A stretch of 64,000 nucleotides of DNA from Microbacterium sufflavum (lineage in GTDB: Bacteria > Actinomycetota > Actinomycetes > Actinomycetales > Microbacteriaceae), in the NCBI RefSeq assembly GCF_023091155.1, contig NZ_JAHWXK010000001.1, forward strand, positions 310,001-374,000, read 5' to 3'. Position numbers and translations under genes: made by a program. This document shows positions 8,429 through 16,382 of the stretch, one piece after another. Each line of letters opens with the position of its first letter. Position 1 is the first letter of the stretch. The notes below the pieces were generated by a model. The model was not told the origin of the DNA. It saw only the letters and a list, made by a program, of their open reading frames with translations, and made no database searches.

Positions 8429-9577
8429 TCACTCCCAGGCATGCCGGTTCTCCCGAATCCGGCTATCAAGCTCAGAGGTCGCACGGGATAGTCGATCAGG
8501 CAGCCTCTCGTCCCGGATCCACTCGACGAGGACACGCCCATCGACAAGCCCGGCGGCGAGCTCGGCGAACACGTCGGCGGCGGTGGTGCCGCGGGCGAGC
8601 GGAGCCGCCTGACCCAGCCACAGCGACTGCAGCTCGCCGAGGTTCTGCTCCCCGGCCGCCGTGCGGAAGCGCCCCGTGAGCCAGTTCTGCATCGGGAAGG
8701 GGGCGATGGTGCCGCTCGCCTCGATCGCCCGCACGGCGCGGTTGCGGGCGCCGCGCGCGAGCCGTCCGCTCATCGCCCGGGTCAAAACGGTGTCGTCCGC
8801 GGCGGTCGCGCGGATCGCATCCCGGTGCGCCGCGGTCGCCGCGGACTCGTCCGTGGCGAGGAAGGCCGTCCCCACCTGCACGCCGGCGGCACCGAGGGCG
8901 AGGGCGGCCGCGACGCCGCGGCGGTCCGCGATGCCGCCCGCCGCGATCACCGGCACCCCGACCGCATCCACTACCTGCGGCACGAGCGCGAACGTCCCCA
9001 CCAGGGACTCCTCGGCGGGACGCAGGAACGACACCCGGTGTCCGGCGGCCTCCGCTCCGGTCGCCACCACCGCATCCACACCGGCCTCGGCGAGCGCGAC
9101 GGCCTCCGCCACCGTCGTGGCCGTGCCGACGATCCGGATGCCCCGGTCGTGAGCCTCCGCGACGACCTCGGGCGACGGCACGCCGAACACCACGCTGAGC
9201 ACCGCCGGGGCGACCTCCCAGATCGCGTCGAGCTGCTCGTCGAGCGGCGGGACGTAGCGCTCCGGCCGCGTCGGCACGGCGACCCCCACGGCCTCGTAGA
9301 ACGGCTGGAGCGCCTGGGCGAAGACCGTGTGCTGCGGGTTGGGCTCGACCTCGTCGCCGGTCGGCAACCAGATGTTCAGCGCGAACGCCCGGTCGGCCGC
9401 GGCGCGCAGCTCGGACCCGGTCGCCCGGATACGGTCGCCGTCGTAGCCATAGAGGCCGAACGACCCCAGGCCCCCGGCGTTGCTCACGGCCGCGGTGAGC
9501 GCGACGGACGACAGCCCGCCGAAGGGACCGAGGACGATCGGGTGCGTGATGCCGAACAGGGTGCGCAGGTCGCTCAT
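8429..9577 (-). CDS. nitronate monooxygenase family protein
   Basis: 382 residues with a TIM-barrel FMN fold. The N-terminus ITHPIVLGPFGGLSS and the FMN phosphate-binding glycines (AAGGIADRRGVAAALALGAAGVQVGTAFL) are typical of 2-nitropropane dioxygenase/NMO proteins. It would oxidise alkyl nitronates (for example propionate 3-nitronate) to oxo acids and nitrite, or act as a related FMN oxidoreductase. It is monocistronic, and its start is 84 nt from the divergent DUF6412 gene. Confidence 0.85.
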   Translation of the reverse strand: MSDLRTLFGITHPIVLGPFGGLSSVALTAAVSNAGGLGSFGLYGYDGDRIRATGSELRAAADRAFALNIWLPTGDEVEPNPQHTVFAQALQPFYEAVGVAVPTRPERYVPPLDEQLDAIWEVAPAVLSVVFGVPSPEVVAEAHDRGIRIVGTATTVAEAVALAEAGVDAVVATGAEAAGHRVSFLRPAEESLVGTFALVPQVVDAVGVPVIAAGGIADRRGVAAALALGAAGVQVGTAFLATDESAATAAHRDAIRATAADDTVLTRAMSGRLARGARNRAVRAIEASGTIAPFPMQNWLTGRFRTAAGEQNLGELQSLWLGQAAPLARGTTAADVFAELAAGLVDGRVLVEWIRDERLPDRLSRATSELDSRIRENRHAWE

Positions 9578-9661
9578 GCTTCGACGTTACGCCCGCGGCG
9601 GACGGCCGCGGGCGGGACGACGCCCCCTGCTAGCCTCGGTGGCAGAGAGCGGGGTGTGCAC

Positions 9662-9934
9662 ATGCGGCAGTGGATCGGGCAGATGCTCGGCATCGTCGCG
9701 ACCGCGCTCGGGCTCGTCGCTCTTCCCGATGCCACCGCGCTCGGGCTCGCCGTGGCCCTCCTCGCGGTCACCGCGCTGACCCTCGCCGTCGTGCTGAGCG
9801 TGCGCCAGCGACCGGAGGCCGACGCCCCGCATCCCCTCCGCGCCATCGACGTCGGCACTCTGCTGCCGCAGAGCGACCCGGATGCCGCGGGGCATCCGCG
9901 TCCGCGGGCGCCGGGAGTCGCGATCGCCGCGTAG
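9662..9934 (+). CDS. DUF6412-like small membrane protein
   Basis: 90 residues with two hydrophobic helices (about 8-25 and 28-46) and a C-terminal tail LLPQSDPDAAGHPRPRAPG. That tail resembles the DUF6412 proteins encoded beside YidC in many actinobacteria. It lies 61 nt upstream of the insertase gene on the same strand, so the pair is probably co-transcribed. Its role is unknown; assistance to membrane insertion is inferred from the pairing. Confidence 0.72.
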   Translation: MRQWIGQMLGIVATALGLVALPDATALGLAVALLAVTALTLAVVLSVRQRPEADAPHPLRAIDVGTLLPQSDPDAAGHPRPRAPGVAIAA

Positions 9935-9995
9935 CCCGTTCCGACGGGAGCGCGCGGCCTTCGCCGACCCTTCCCGACCTCACGAACGGACACCC

Positions 9996-10760
9996 GTGGA
10001 CATCTTCGCCTTCCCTCCCCTCGCCGCGCTCCTGAACGCGGCCTACACGGCCCTGACCGGCCTCTCCACCGCCCTCGAGCCCCTCGCCGGCCCGTCCGCC
10101 GCGGCCCTCGCCGTGGTGCTCGTCACGCTCCTGGTGCGTGCCGTCCTCATCCCCGTCGGCATCTCGCAGGCGAGGGCCGAGCAGACCAGGGCGCGCCTCG
10201 CTCCCCGGCTGCGCGAACTGCAGCGTCGGCACAAGAAGAACCCCGAGCGGCTGCAGAAGGAGATGATGGAGCTCTACCGCTCCGAGAACACCTCGCCGTT
10301 CGCCGGGATGCTCCCCGTGCTGGCCCAGGCCCCGGTCGTCGGGCTGCTTTACACGCTGTTCCTGCGGCCGGAGATCGCCGGACACCCGAACGACCTGCTG
10401 GCGCACGACCTGTTCGGCGCCCCGCTGGGCACGAGCCTGGTCTCCGCACTGTTCGGCGGCACCGCGACCCCGGCGACGTTCGCGGTGTTCGGGGTGCTGC
10501 TGGCGGTGATGATCGCGGTCGCCGAGGTCACCCGGCGCGTGTTCCGCCCCGCGCCCGTCGAGGGCGACGACTCGCCGCTCAGCTCGCCCGGGGTGCTGCG
10601 GGCGATGTCGGCGCTGCACTACCTCACGGCCGTGTTCGCGGCGTTCGTCCCGCTCGCGGCCGCGCTCTACCTCACGGTCACGGTCGTGTGGACGCTCGTG
10701 CAGCGCGTGGTGCTCCGCCAGCGGTTCCCCCTGCCGGAGCCCGCCGCCGCCCGCGCGTGA
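9996..10760 (+). CDS. YidC/Oxa1-family membrane protein insertase
   Basis: 254 residues from GTG (VDIFAFPPLAALLNAAY). It shows the five-helix Oxa1 core. Helix 1 is followed by the charged cytoplasmic hairpin ARLAPRLRELQRRHKKNPERLQKEMMELYRSE (about residues 67-98), then MLPVLAQAPVVGLLYTLF. The core includes an Arg in the first helix of the groove (LVRAVLIPVGISQ). It inserts and folds inner-membrane proteins. It is shorter than the main actinobacterial YidC, so it is likely a second paralogue rather than the dnaA-rnpA-linked copy. Confidence 0.87.
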   Translation: MDIFAFPPLAALLNAAYTALTGLSTALEPLAGPSAAALAVVLVTLLVRAVLIPVGISQARAEQTRARLAPRLRELQRRHKKNPERLQKEMMELYRSENTSPFAGMLPVLAQAPVVGLLYTLFLRPEIAGHPNDLLAHDLFGAPLGTSLVSALFGGTATPATFAVFGVLLAVMIAVAEVTRRVFRPAPVEGDDSPLSSPGVLRAMSALHYLTAVFAAFVPLAAALYLTVTVVWTLVQRVVLRQRFPLPEPAAARA

Positions 10761-10768
10761 CCTCGGGG

Positions 10769-11689
10769 TCAGTCGGGCAGCGGGATCGGGGCGGTGAAGG
10801 GGCCGGACGGCTCCTCACCCCTCCGGTCCCGGCGCACGCCGAGGGTCGTCCCCACGCTCGCGGCGATCACGAGCGCGACGGCCAGCAGCCGCAGCACCGT
10901 CGCGTCCTGCCCCAGGAGGAGCCATCCGGCGAGGGTCGCGAACGCGGGCTCCAGGCTCAGGAGCACCCCGAACACCCGCTGCGGCAGGCGACGCAGCGCC
11001 GCCAGCTCGAAGCTGTACGGGATGACCGACGACAGCACGGCCGTCACCGCGGCCAGCAGCAGCAGCGACGGGTCGGCGGCGACCGTCGCGGCCGCGGGCA
11101 CCCCCACGGGGATCAGCAGCACCGCCGCCACGACGAGCCCCATCGCGAGCCCGCTGCTGCCGGGGATGAGGGCTCCGACGCGGGCGCTCATCCGGATGTA
11201 CATCACCCAGAAGCCGGCCGCGATCAGGATGAAAACCACGCCGAGCGGGTCGAGGGGCTCCGCGCCGATCAGGCCGTCGATGCCGAGCAGCGCCATGCCG
11301 AGCAGGGCCACCGCGACCCAGACGGCATCGGCGAGCCGCCGGGTGAGCACGGCCGCGAGCACGAGCGGGCCGAGGAACTCGATCGCCACGGCCGGCCCGA
11401 GCGGGATGCGGTCGATGGCGGCATAGAAGAAGCCGTTCATCGCGGCGAGCGACACCCCGAAGAGCACGGCCGCGAGCCACTGCTGCCGCGTCCACCCACG
11501 CACCCTCGGGCGCACGAGCACGACCAGCAGCACCGCGGCGATCGCGACCCGCAGCGAGGTCACGCCCCAGGGGCCGAGGACGGGGAAGAGCTGCGCGGCG
11601 ACGGCGGCCCCGAACGGCAGCGAGAGGCACGAGCCGATGACGAGCGCGACCCCCACGAGGGTGCCGGATGCCGCGGGTTTCTGCACCAT
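10769..11689 (-). CDS. EamA/RhtA-type DMT-family exporter
   Basis: 306 residues with ten hydrophobic helices in two EamA repeats (AAMNGFFYAAIDRIPLGPAVAIEFLGPL and SVIPYSFELAALRRLPQRVFGVLLSLEPAFATLAGWLLLGQ). This is the RhtA-like subgroup that exports amino acids such as threonine or homoserine; the substrate here is not known. TAAGCT lies at 11698-11693, only 3 nt before the ATG but 6 nt before an in-frame GTG at 11686. That GTG may be the true leaderless start. Confidence 0.85.
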   Translation of the reverse strand: MVQKPAASGTLVGVALVIGSCLSLPFGAAVAAQLFPVLGPWGVTSLRVAIAAVLLVVLVRPRVRGWTRQQWLAAVLFGVSLAAMNGFFYAAIDRIPLGPAVAIEFLGPLVLAAVLTRRLADAVWVAVALLGMALLGIDGLIGAEPLDPLGVVFILIAAGFWVMYIRMSARVGALIPGSSGLAMGLVVAAVLLIPVGVPAAATVAADPSLLLLAAVTAVLSSVIPYSFELAALRRLPQRVFGVLLSLEPAFATLAGWLLLGQDATVLRLLAVALVIAASVGTTLGVRRDRRGEEPSGPFTAPIPLPD

Positions 11690-11745
11690 ACGAGCTTAGG
11701 CGGCGGGAGCCCGTCGCCCCGCCGCCCACGCAGCTCGATGGGGCC

Positions 11746-12645
11746 TCAGAGGGCCTTGCCCCCGGTCACCGCGACGACCGTGCCCGAGACGTACGACGAC
11801 TCCTCCGACGCGAGGAACACGTAGGCGCCGGCGAGTTCGGCCGGCTGTCCGGCGCGTCCGAGCGGGGTGTCCTGCCCGAAGGTCTCCAGGCGCTCGGGAC
11901 CCCACCCGGTAGCGGGGATCAGCGGCGTCCAGATCGGCCCGGGCGCCACAGCGTTCACGCGGATACCGCGCGGGCCCGCCTCCTCGGCGAGCGCCTTCAC
12001 GAACGCGACCTGCGCGGCCTTCGTCATGGCGTAGTCGATCAGTCCCGGCGAGGGCTGCGCCGACTGCACCGATGAGGTGACGATGATGCTGGCGCCGGGC
12101 TCCAGGTCGGGGAAGGCGGCGCGCGCGGAGAAGATCAGCCCGGCCAGGTTCGTGTCGAACACGCGACGCATCTTCTCGGTGTCGAGGTTCTCGAAGCCGT
12201 CGATGTCGTGCTGGTAGGCGGCGTTCAGCACCAGCACGTCGAGTCCCCCGAGCTCGGTCCGCGCCCGGTGCACCGCCTCCGTCGCGAACGCCTCGTCCCG
12301 CACGTCGCCGGGGATGCTGACGCCGGTGCGTCCGGCCTCGCGCACGAGGGCCAGCGTGTCCTCCGCGTCGTCCTGCTCCTCGGGCATGTGCACGATCGCG
12401 ACGTCGGCACCCTCCCTGGCGAAGGCGATCGCGACCGCGCGACCGATGCCCGAGTCACCGCCGGTGATGAGCGCGCGTCGCCCCTCGAGCCGTCCGTGGC
12501 CCACGTACGAGGACTCGCCGTGGTCGGGTTCGGGCGTGGTGCGCTCGGTGAGTCCGGGCTGATCCTGGCTCTGCGCCGGGAAGCCCTCCTCGCGGTGCGC
12601 GTGCCGGGGGTCAGTGAGGCCGCTGTCGCGGGTGGTGTCGGTCAT
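11746..12645 (-). CDS. SDR family oxidoreductase (YhdG-like general stress type)
   Basis: 299 residues with a 50-residue polar N-terminal extension (HREEGFPAQSQDQPGL). A classical short-chain dehydrogenase follows, with the cofactor motif TGGDSGIGRAVA, NAA in strand 4, catalytic Ser in TSSVQS and YxxxK in YAMTK. The extension is characteristic of bacterial stress-induced SDRs of the glucose-dehydrogenase-like class. NAD(P)-dependent carbonyl reduction is expected; the substrate is unknown. A strong AGGAGGAG lies upstream of the ATG. A stress-type promoter lies at 12692-12730. Confidence 0.9.
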   Translation of the reverse strand: MTDTTRDSGLTDPRHAHREEGFPAQSQDQPGLTERTTPEPDHGESSYVGHGRLEGRRALITGGDSGIGRAVAIAFAREGADVAIVHMPEEQDDAEDTLALVREAGRTGVSIPGDVRDEAFATEAVHRARTELGGLDVLVLNAAYQHDIDGFENLDTEKMRRVFDTNLAGLIFSARAAFPDLEPGASIIVTSSVQSAQPSPGLIDYAMTKAAQVAFVKALAEEAGPRGIRVNAVAPGPIWTPLIPATGWGPERLETFGQDTPLGRAGQPAELAGAYVFLASEESSYVSGTVVAVTGGKAL

Positions 12646-12691
12646 GTCCGCTCCTCCTGTGTCGAGTGGCTGTCGTGTCGTGCTCGGATCG

Positions 12692-12730
12692 AGCATCACG
12701 GCAACCGCCGACCGGGGGCAGGGGGTTGAC
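12692..12730 (-). promoter_or_regulatory. GTCAA-type stress promoter of the SDR gene
   Basis: On the minus strand GTCAACCCCCTG (from 12730) is followed after 27 nt by GATGCT (12697-12692) as a weak -10. This is one of nine sites in the window with the same box and spacing. Confidence 0.6.
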
Positions 12731-12733
12731 ACC

Positions 12734-13078
12734 TCAGAGCGGCGGTGTGACCGGGGTGTCTCCGCCCGGCTGCTCGCCCGCCTCCGCGGGCTCCGGCACC
12801 AGGTACAGGCCGCTGGGGGCGTTGGCGGTGAAGGCGAGCGCCTCGATCCAGGCGCGGTTGATCGAGGGCTGCCGGCTGCCGAAGTACTTGAAGACGAGCG
12901 AGCTGCCCGGCTGGATCCACACCGTGGTGCGTCCGCCGCCCACGCTCGCGTCCTCGCGCCAGCTGAACGGGAACGGCTCCCCCCGGCGCAGCTTCGCCGT
13001 GATCACGAGCTGCAGGTGCGTGAGGGCGCGATCCTCGATCTCGCTCTTCACGCTGCCTTCGTAGATGAACTTGCCCAT
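12734..13078 (-). CDS. DUF7882-like small protein (often labelled ATP-dependent DNA ligase)
   Basis: 114 residues starting MGKFIYEGSVKSEIEDRALTHLQ, a form repeated across Microbacteriaceae genomes. It has an amphipathic helix, a beta segment with REDASVGGGRTTVWIQP and a conserved FKYFGSRQPSINRAWIEAL. Databases sometimes name it DNA ligase, but no ligase lysine motif or domain fits in 114 residues, so that name should not be trusted. Function unknown. The stop lies 4 nt from the stress box of the SDR promoter. Confidence 0.75.
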   Translation of the reverse strand: MGKFIYEGSVKSEIEDRALTHLQLVITAKLRRGEPFPFSWREDASVGGGRTTVWIQPGSSLVFKYFGSRQPSINRAWIEALAFTANAPSGLYLVPEPAEAGEQPGGDTPVTPPL

Positions 13079-13216
13079 CGGGTGATGCTCCTCGGTCGAT
13101 CCGGTTCCCACCCGGCCACCGCCGGGATCATGCCCTGGGGGTAGCGTAAGCCCTCGCCCCGGGCGGGCCGCAACTCCGCGGGTCGAGCGGTCTGCTGGAG
13201 CGCGCGGGGGCCGGAA

Positions 13217-13255
13217 GTCAAGCCCCGCGCGCGGGATTCCGGAGCGGACTAGCCT
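13217..13255 (+). promoter_or_regulatory. GTCAA-type stress promoter of the FHA gene
   Basis: GTCAAGCCCC at 13217 is followed after 27 nt by TAGCCT (13250-13255). The -10 lies 7 nt before ATG 13263, so the transcript is probably leaderless. Confidence 0.62.
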
Positions 13256-13262
13256 CGGGGCC

Positions 13263-13796
13263 ATGACACCCGAGGAGGGCACCGCCATGAACGCACGCCA
13301 CATCGACGACCGTCCCGACGAGGGCTACACGCCCGGCACCACCCACGCCGAGCGGGGCGCCGGCAACCCGCGCCTGCGCGTGCGCCGCGACGACGAGCGC
13401 ACCGAGTTCGCCCTCGACGTCGACGAGGTGCGCATCGGATCGGCGGCGGGCAACGAGCTGCGCCTCGCCGACACCGAGCCCGTGCACGCGACGGTGGTGC
13501 ACGACGACCGCGACGAGTACGTGGTGACGCTGCACGCCGACGGCGAGATGAACTCGAACCCCGACGCCGACGCCACGCACCCCGGCGAGCGCACCGAGAC
13601 GCTGCGCACCGGCTCGCGGTTCACGGTCGGCCCGTGGGAGCTGGTCTTCGCCCGCGACGAGTTCGCCGACCACGGGCGCCCCTACGGCGGACGCCTCGGC
13701 GGGGAGTACTCCGACCAGCCGCTGCAGCCGCCGCGCCCCGACTACGACGGCGACGGCGAGCGCGCGCCTCAGTCGGACTCCGACGCCGAGGTGTGA
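13263..13796 (+). CDS. FHA-like domain protein
   Basis: 177 residues. Residues 37-130 resemble a forkhead-associated phosphopeptide-binding fold (RLRVRRDDERTEFALDVDEVRIGSAAGNELRLADTEPVHATVVHDDRDEYVV), with the GS and H positions of FHA domains conserved. The flanks are acidic and disordered. A second in-frame ATG at 13287 has a GAGGAGGG Shine-Dalgarno, so both leaderless (13263) and leadered (13287) starts are possible. The 3' end overlaps the convergent DUF6766 gene by 28 nt. It is preceded by a stress-type promoter. Confidence 0.75.
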   Translation: MTPEEGTAMNARHIDDRPDEGYTPGTTHAERGAGNPRLRVRRDDERTEFALDVDEVRIGSAAGNELRLADTEPVHATVVHDDRDEYVVTLHADGEMNSNPDADATHPGERTETLRTGSRFTVGPWELVFARDEFADHGRPYGGRLGGEYSDQPLQPPRPDYDGDGERAPQSDSDAEV

Positions 13797-14452
13797 TGCG
13801 GCGTCCCCACGGGCTTCGATTCGGCTGACCCGCGCTGACGCAGGTAGATCGCGAACGCGACCATGGTGCCGACGGCCAGGAACTCGGACTGCCAGTTCTG
13901 CAGCGTCCGATCCCAGAAGTCGGGCGAGACCACGTAGTCCAGCCAGGTGATCGCCGCCGCGCCGTGCTGCGCGTTCTCCGCGTTCATCACGACGGTCCCG
14001 GCGAGCGACTGCGCCAACCACGACAGCAGGAACACCGCCCCCATCACGATCAGCAGCGAGTTGCCGAACACGGCGGCGCGCCACCCGCCCGCCCTGGCCC
14101 ATCGCGGGGAGTCAGGGCGGGCGTGGCGTCCCACCAGCTGATCCGCGTCGCTCCCCGGACCCTCGTCTCCCGGTTTCTTCGACTCGGGTGAACCGCGCTG
14201 CACGAACCAGATCGTCGCGGCGATGAACAGGAAGAACTGCAGGAACTCGGACTGCCAGTTCTCGGCCACGTCGACCGCGAAGTCCGACGACCACACGAAG
14301 TCGAGGAAGCCGATCGTGGCCTGCCCGTGCTCCACGAGCTCGTCGTTGTTGCGCAGGTATCCGGCGATCGACTGGCCGATCAGCGCCGCCGCGAACAGCG
14401 CGAGGAAGAACAGGCTGAGGGCGTGATCCCTGATCCGGCTCCGCACGGTCAT
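13769..14452 (-). CDS. DUF6766-like membrane protein with an internal duplication
   Basis: 227 residues with four membrane helices arranged as two homologous halves. ENWQSEFL with QRGSPESKKPG in the first half matches QNWQSEFL with QRGSAESKPVG in the second. A polar linker of about 35 residues separates them. It is coupled by ATGA to the upstream 37-residue membrane peptide. The family is of unknown function and is commonly found in stress-gene neighbourhoods, which fits the promoter motif ahead of this operon. Confidence 0.78.
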   Translation of the reverse strand: MTVRSRIRDHALSLFFLALFAAALIGQSIAGYLRNNDELVEHGQATIGFLDFVWSSDFAVDVAENWQSEFLQFFLFIAATIWFVQRGSPESKKPGDEGPGSDADQLVGRHARPDSPRWARAGGWRAAVFGNSLLIVMGAVFLLSWLAQSLAGTVVMNAENAQHGAAAITWLDYVVSPDFWDRTLQNWQSEFLAVGTMVAFAIYLRQRGSAESKPVGTPHHTSASESD

Positions 14453-14562
14453 CGACCTCCCAGCGGCAGCGCGATCATGATCGCCAGCCCGACCGCGATG
14501 ATGCCCGCCCACGTCCAGAAGACCGCGCGCATCCCCGCGGTGTCCCGCGTCTGCTCTCCCAT
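14449..14562 (-). CDS. 37-residue single-helix membrane peptide
   Basis: A short frame with a strong GAGGAGG Shine-Dalgarno. It encodes a polar N-terminus (MGEQTRDTAG) and one hydrophobic helix (VFWTWAGIIAVGLAIMIALPL). Its stop overlaps the DUF6766 start (ATGA), which supports real translation. Function unknown; it may be a subunit of the DUF6766 membrane protein. Confidence 0.7.
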   Translation of the reverse strand: MGEQTRDTAGMRAVFWTWAGIIAVGLAIMIALPLGGR

Positions 14563-14592
14563 GTCCGCCTCCTCGCGATGTCCGATGGACCG

Positions 14593-14631
14593 ACCCTGGC
14601 CGGGCCGGACGACCACCGGCAGGGGCTTGAC
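14593..14631 (-). promoter_or_regulatory. GTCAA-type stress promoter of the DUF6766 operon
   Basis: On the minus strand GTCAAGCCCCTG (from 14631) precedes CAGGGT (14598-14593) by 27 nt. It is back to back with the cinA-side box at 14647, the two forming an inverted repeat of 12-nt arms with one mismatch. Confidence 0.62.
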
Positions 14632-14646
14632 GCCGTCGCTCTCCTT

Positions 14647-14685
14647 GTCAATCCCCTGCGTCCGTGTCGCCCCGTCCCCTACCGT
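14647..14685 (+). promoter_or_regulatory. GTCAA-type stress promoter of the cinA unit
   Basis: GTCAATCCCCTG at 14647 is followed after 27 nt by TACCGT (14680-14685), 57 nt before the leader peptide start. Same box and spacing as the other eight sites. Confidence 0.62.
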
Positions 14686-14742
14686 CGGATCAGGCGCCGC
14701 GGCGGGACGCGTGGCGCGACGACCGAGACGAGAGGATCGCCC

Positions 14743-14775
14743 ATGACGCGCACGTCCGAGAGCAGCGAGCGATGA
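14743..14775 (+). CDS. 10-residue leader peptide overlapping cinA
   Basis: ATG at 14743 follows an AGAGGA Shine-Dalgarno and encodes MTRTSESSER. Its stop overlaps the cinA ATG (ATGA). cinA itself lacks a good Shine-Dalgarno, so this minigene may serve only to deliver ribosomes to cinA. No attenuator codons are evident. Confidence 0.4.
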   Translation: MTRTSESSER

Positions 14776-15287
14776 CCGCGCCGAACGAGACGCCCGAGCT
14801 GGAGCGGCTGAGCGAGCTCGCCCGCACCCGCGGTCTGCGGGTGAGCGTGGCGGAGTCGCTCACGTCCGGGCGGCTCGCGAACACCATCGGCGCCGGGGAG
14901 AGCGCGTCCGACTGGTTCGCGGGCGGCATCGTGGCCTACTTCACCGAGGTCAAGGAGCGGGTGCTCGGTCTCACGCCGGGAACCGACCCCACCTCCGCGG
15001 CGTGCGCCGAGCAGCTCGCCACCGGGGCCCTGCGGCTGTTCGAGGCGGACATCTGCGTCTCGACCACGGGTGTCGGTGGCCCGGGCCCCGAGGGCGGCCA
15101 CCCCGCCGGCACCGTGTACCTCGGCTGGGCGACCGCGGAGGACTCGGGCCACCGGCGGCTCGCGCTCACGGGCGACCCCGACGAGGTGCTGTCGGCGAGC
15201 GTCGACGCCGCGGTGCGGCTGCTCGCGTTCCACGCCGAGGGCCTGCACCCCGCGGGGCCCCGCCGCGGGTCGGGCGGCGAGGACTAG
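14772..15287 (+). CDS. CinA C-terminal domain protein (nicotinamide-nucleotide amidohydrolase family)
   Basis: 171 residues, the stand-alone PncC/CinA-C domain. Signature segments are VAESLTSGRLA (residues 22-32), GGIVAYFTEVKERVLGL, and STTGVGGPGPEGGHPAGTVYLGW. The family deamidates NMN to nicotinic acid mononucleotide in the pyridine nucleotide cycle. The N-terminal MoCF-like domain of full CinA is absent, as in E. coli PncC. Its start is coupled to a 10-residue leader, and a stress-type promoter lies upstream. The 3' end overlaps the convergent dehydrogenase by 4 nt. Confidence 0.88.
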   Translation: MTAPNETPELERLSELARTRGLRVSVAESLTSGRLANTIGAGESASDWFAGGIVAYFTEVKERVLGLTPGTDPTSAACAEQLATGALRLFEADICVSTTGVGGPGPEGGHPAGTVYLGWATAEDSGHRRLALTGDPDEVLSASVDAAVRLLAFHAEGLHPAGPRRGSGGED

Positions 15288-16372
15288 CGGCCCGGCACGA
15301 GGCCGATGCGCAGCGGGGCTCCGGGGGCCGCCGCTTCGGTGAGGGCCGCGTCGATGTCGAGCAGCGAGCGCACGGCGCCGACCGCGTCCGCGAAGGGGTA
15401 GGCGCGGCCGCGACCGGCGAGGAACGCGACCGCGTCGGCGAGGTCCTGCGACGTGTAGTTGTGCACCCCGGTCACGGTGACCAGGCGCCGCACCACGGCC
15501 TCGGCATCCACGGGGACCGGCTCGGCGGGGAACACGCTGCCGACCAGCACGACCGTGCCACCCACCGCGACCCCGGCCAGTGCCTCCGCGACCGCGTGCC
15601 CCGACGCCTCGATCACGACGTCGGGCTCCCGGTCGAGCGCGGTGGCCCCGAAGCGCGCGGCGAGGGCCCGTCGCGCGGGGTCGGGGTCGCGCACCTCCAC
15701 CACCGCCCCGTGTTCGACGGCGATCGCCGCGGCGGAGAGCCCCACCAGCCCGGCGCCGTGCACGCGCACCGTCGCGCCGTCGAGGGGCATGTCGCGCGCG
15801 GCCCTGGTCACCGCGGCCCACGCGGTCGCCGTCGCACAGCCCGCCGGCGCGAGCACCGCGGCGGGCAGTGACTCCGGCACCCGCGCGACCGCCGTCCCCG
15901 CGCGCAGCTGCACGTGGCTGGCGAACGCGCCGGTGAGGTCGCCGTGCACGCCCACCCTGTCGTGGCCGTACTTGCCCAGGTCGCGGCACTTCTGGGTGAG
16001 CCCGCGGCGGCAGCGGTCGCACGTGCCGCACGACACCGTGACCGACCACACCACGCGGTCGCCGAGGCGCAGCGGGGCCCCGTCGGTCGCGTCCGCTCCG
16101 GCGTCACCGAGCGCGATGACCCGCCCCACGCTCTCGTGCCCGAGCACGAGCGGCGTGGAGGCCGCGCGCCGCCCTTGCACGGTGTGCACGTCGGAGCCGC
16201 AGATGGTCGACATCTCGACAGCGACCAGCACGTCGTGGTCGCCGAGGGCGACGCCGGGCACCGCGATGGTCTCGTGCGGGTGCCCGTCGCCGATCCACAC
16301 CATGGCGGTGGCGGCGGGGCGCAGGGCGACGTCCCTCCGGTGACCGGGCGGGCGGATCAGCACGGTTCCCAT
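15284..16372 (-). CDS. zinc-dependent alcohol dehydrogenase, phosphonate-cluster type (TIGR03366-like)
   Basis: 362 residues of the medium-chain dehydrogenase fold. The catalytic zinc site is ICGSDVHTVQG with GHE (GHESVGRVIALGD). The structural zinc site is CGTCDRCRRGLTQKC. A Rossmann segment runs from about residue 190 (VRVHGAGLVGLSAA). It is the last gene of the phosphonate operon, 10 nt after the HAD gene. It fits the proposed role of oxidising or reducing the acetaldehyde-type product of phosphonate cleavage. An internal ATG (MVWIGDG) is an alternative start. Confidence 0.83.
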   Translation of the reverse strand: MGTVLIRPPGHRRDVALRPAATAMVWIGDGHPHETIAVPGVALGDHDVLVAVEMSTICGSDVHTVQGRRAASTPLVLGHESVGRVIALGDAGADATDGAPLRLGDRVVWSVTVSCGTCDRCRRGLTQKCRDLGKYGHDRVGVHGDLTGAFASHVQLRAGTAVARVPESLPAAVLAPAGCATATAWAAVTRAARDMPLDGATVRVHGAGLVGLSAAAIAVEHGAVVEVRDPDPARRALAARFGATALDREPDVVIEASGHAVAEALAGVAVGGTVVLVGSVFPAEPVPVDAEAVVRRLVTVTGVHNYTSQDLADAVAFLAGRGRAYPFADAVGAVRSLLDIDAALTEAAAPGAPLRIGLVPGR

Positions 16373-16382
16373 GGCCGGATGC

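Noticed and set aside
12734..13078. DNA ligase function for the DUF7882-like protein
   Set aside because: 114 residues without a ligase KxDG motif cannot form the domain; the name is a database carry-over.
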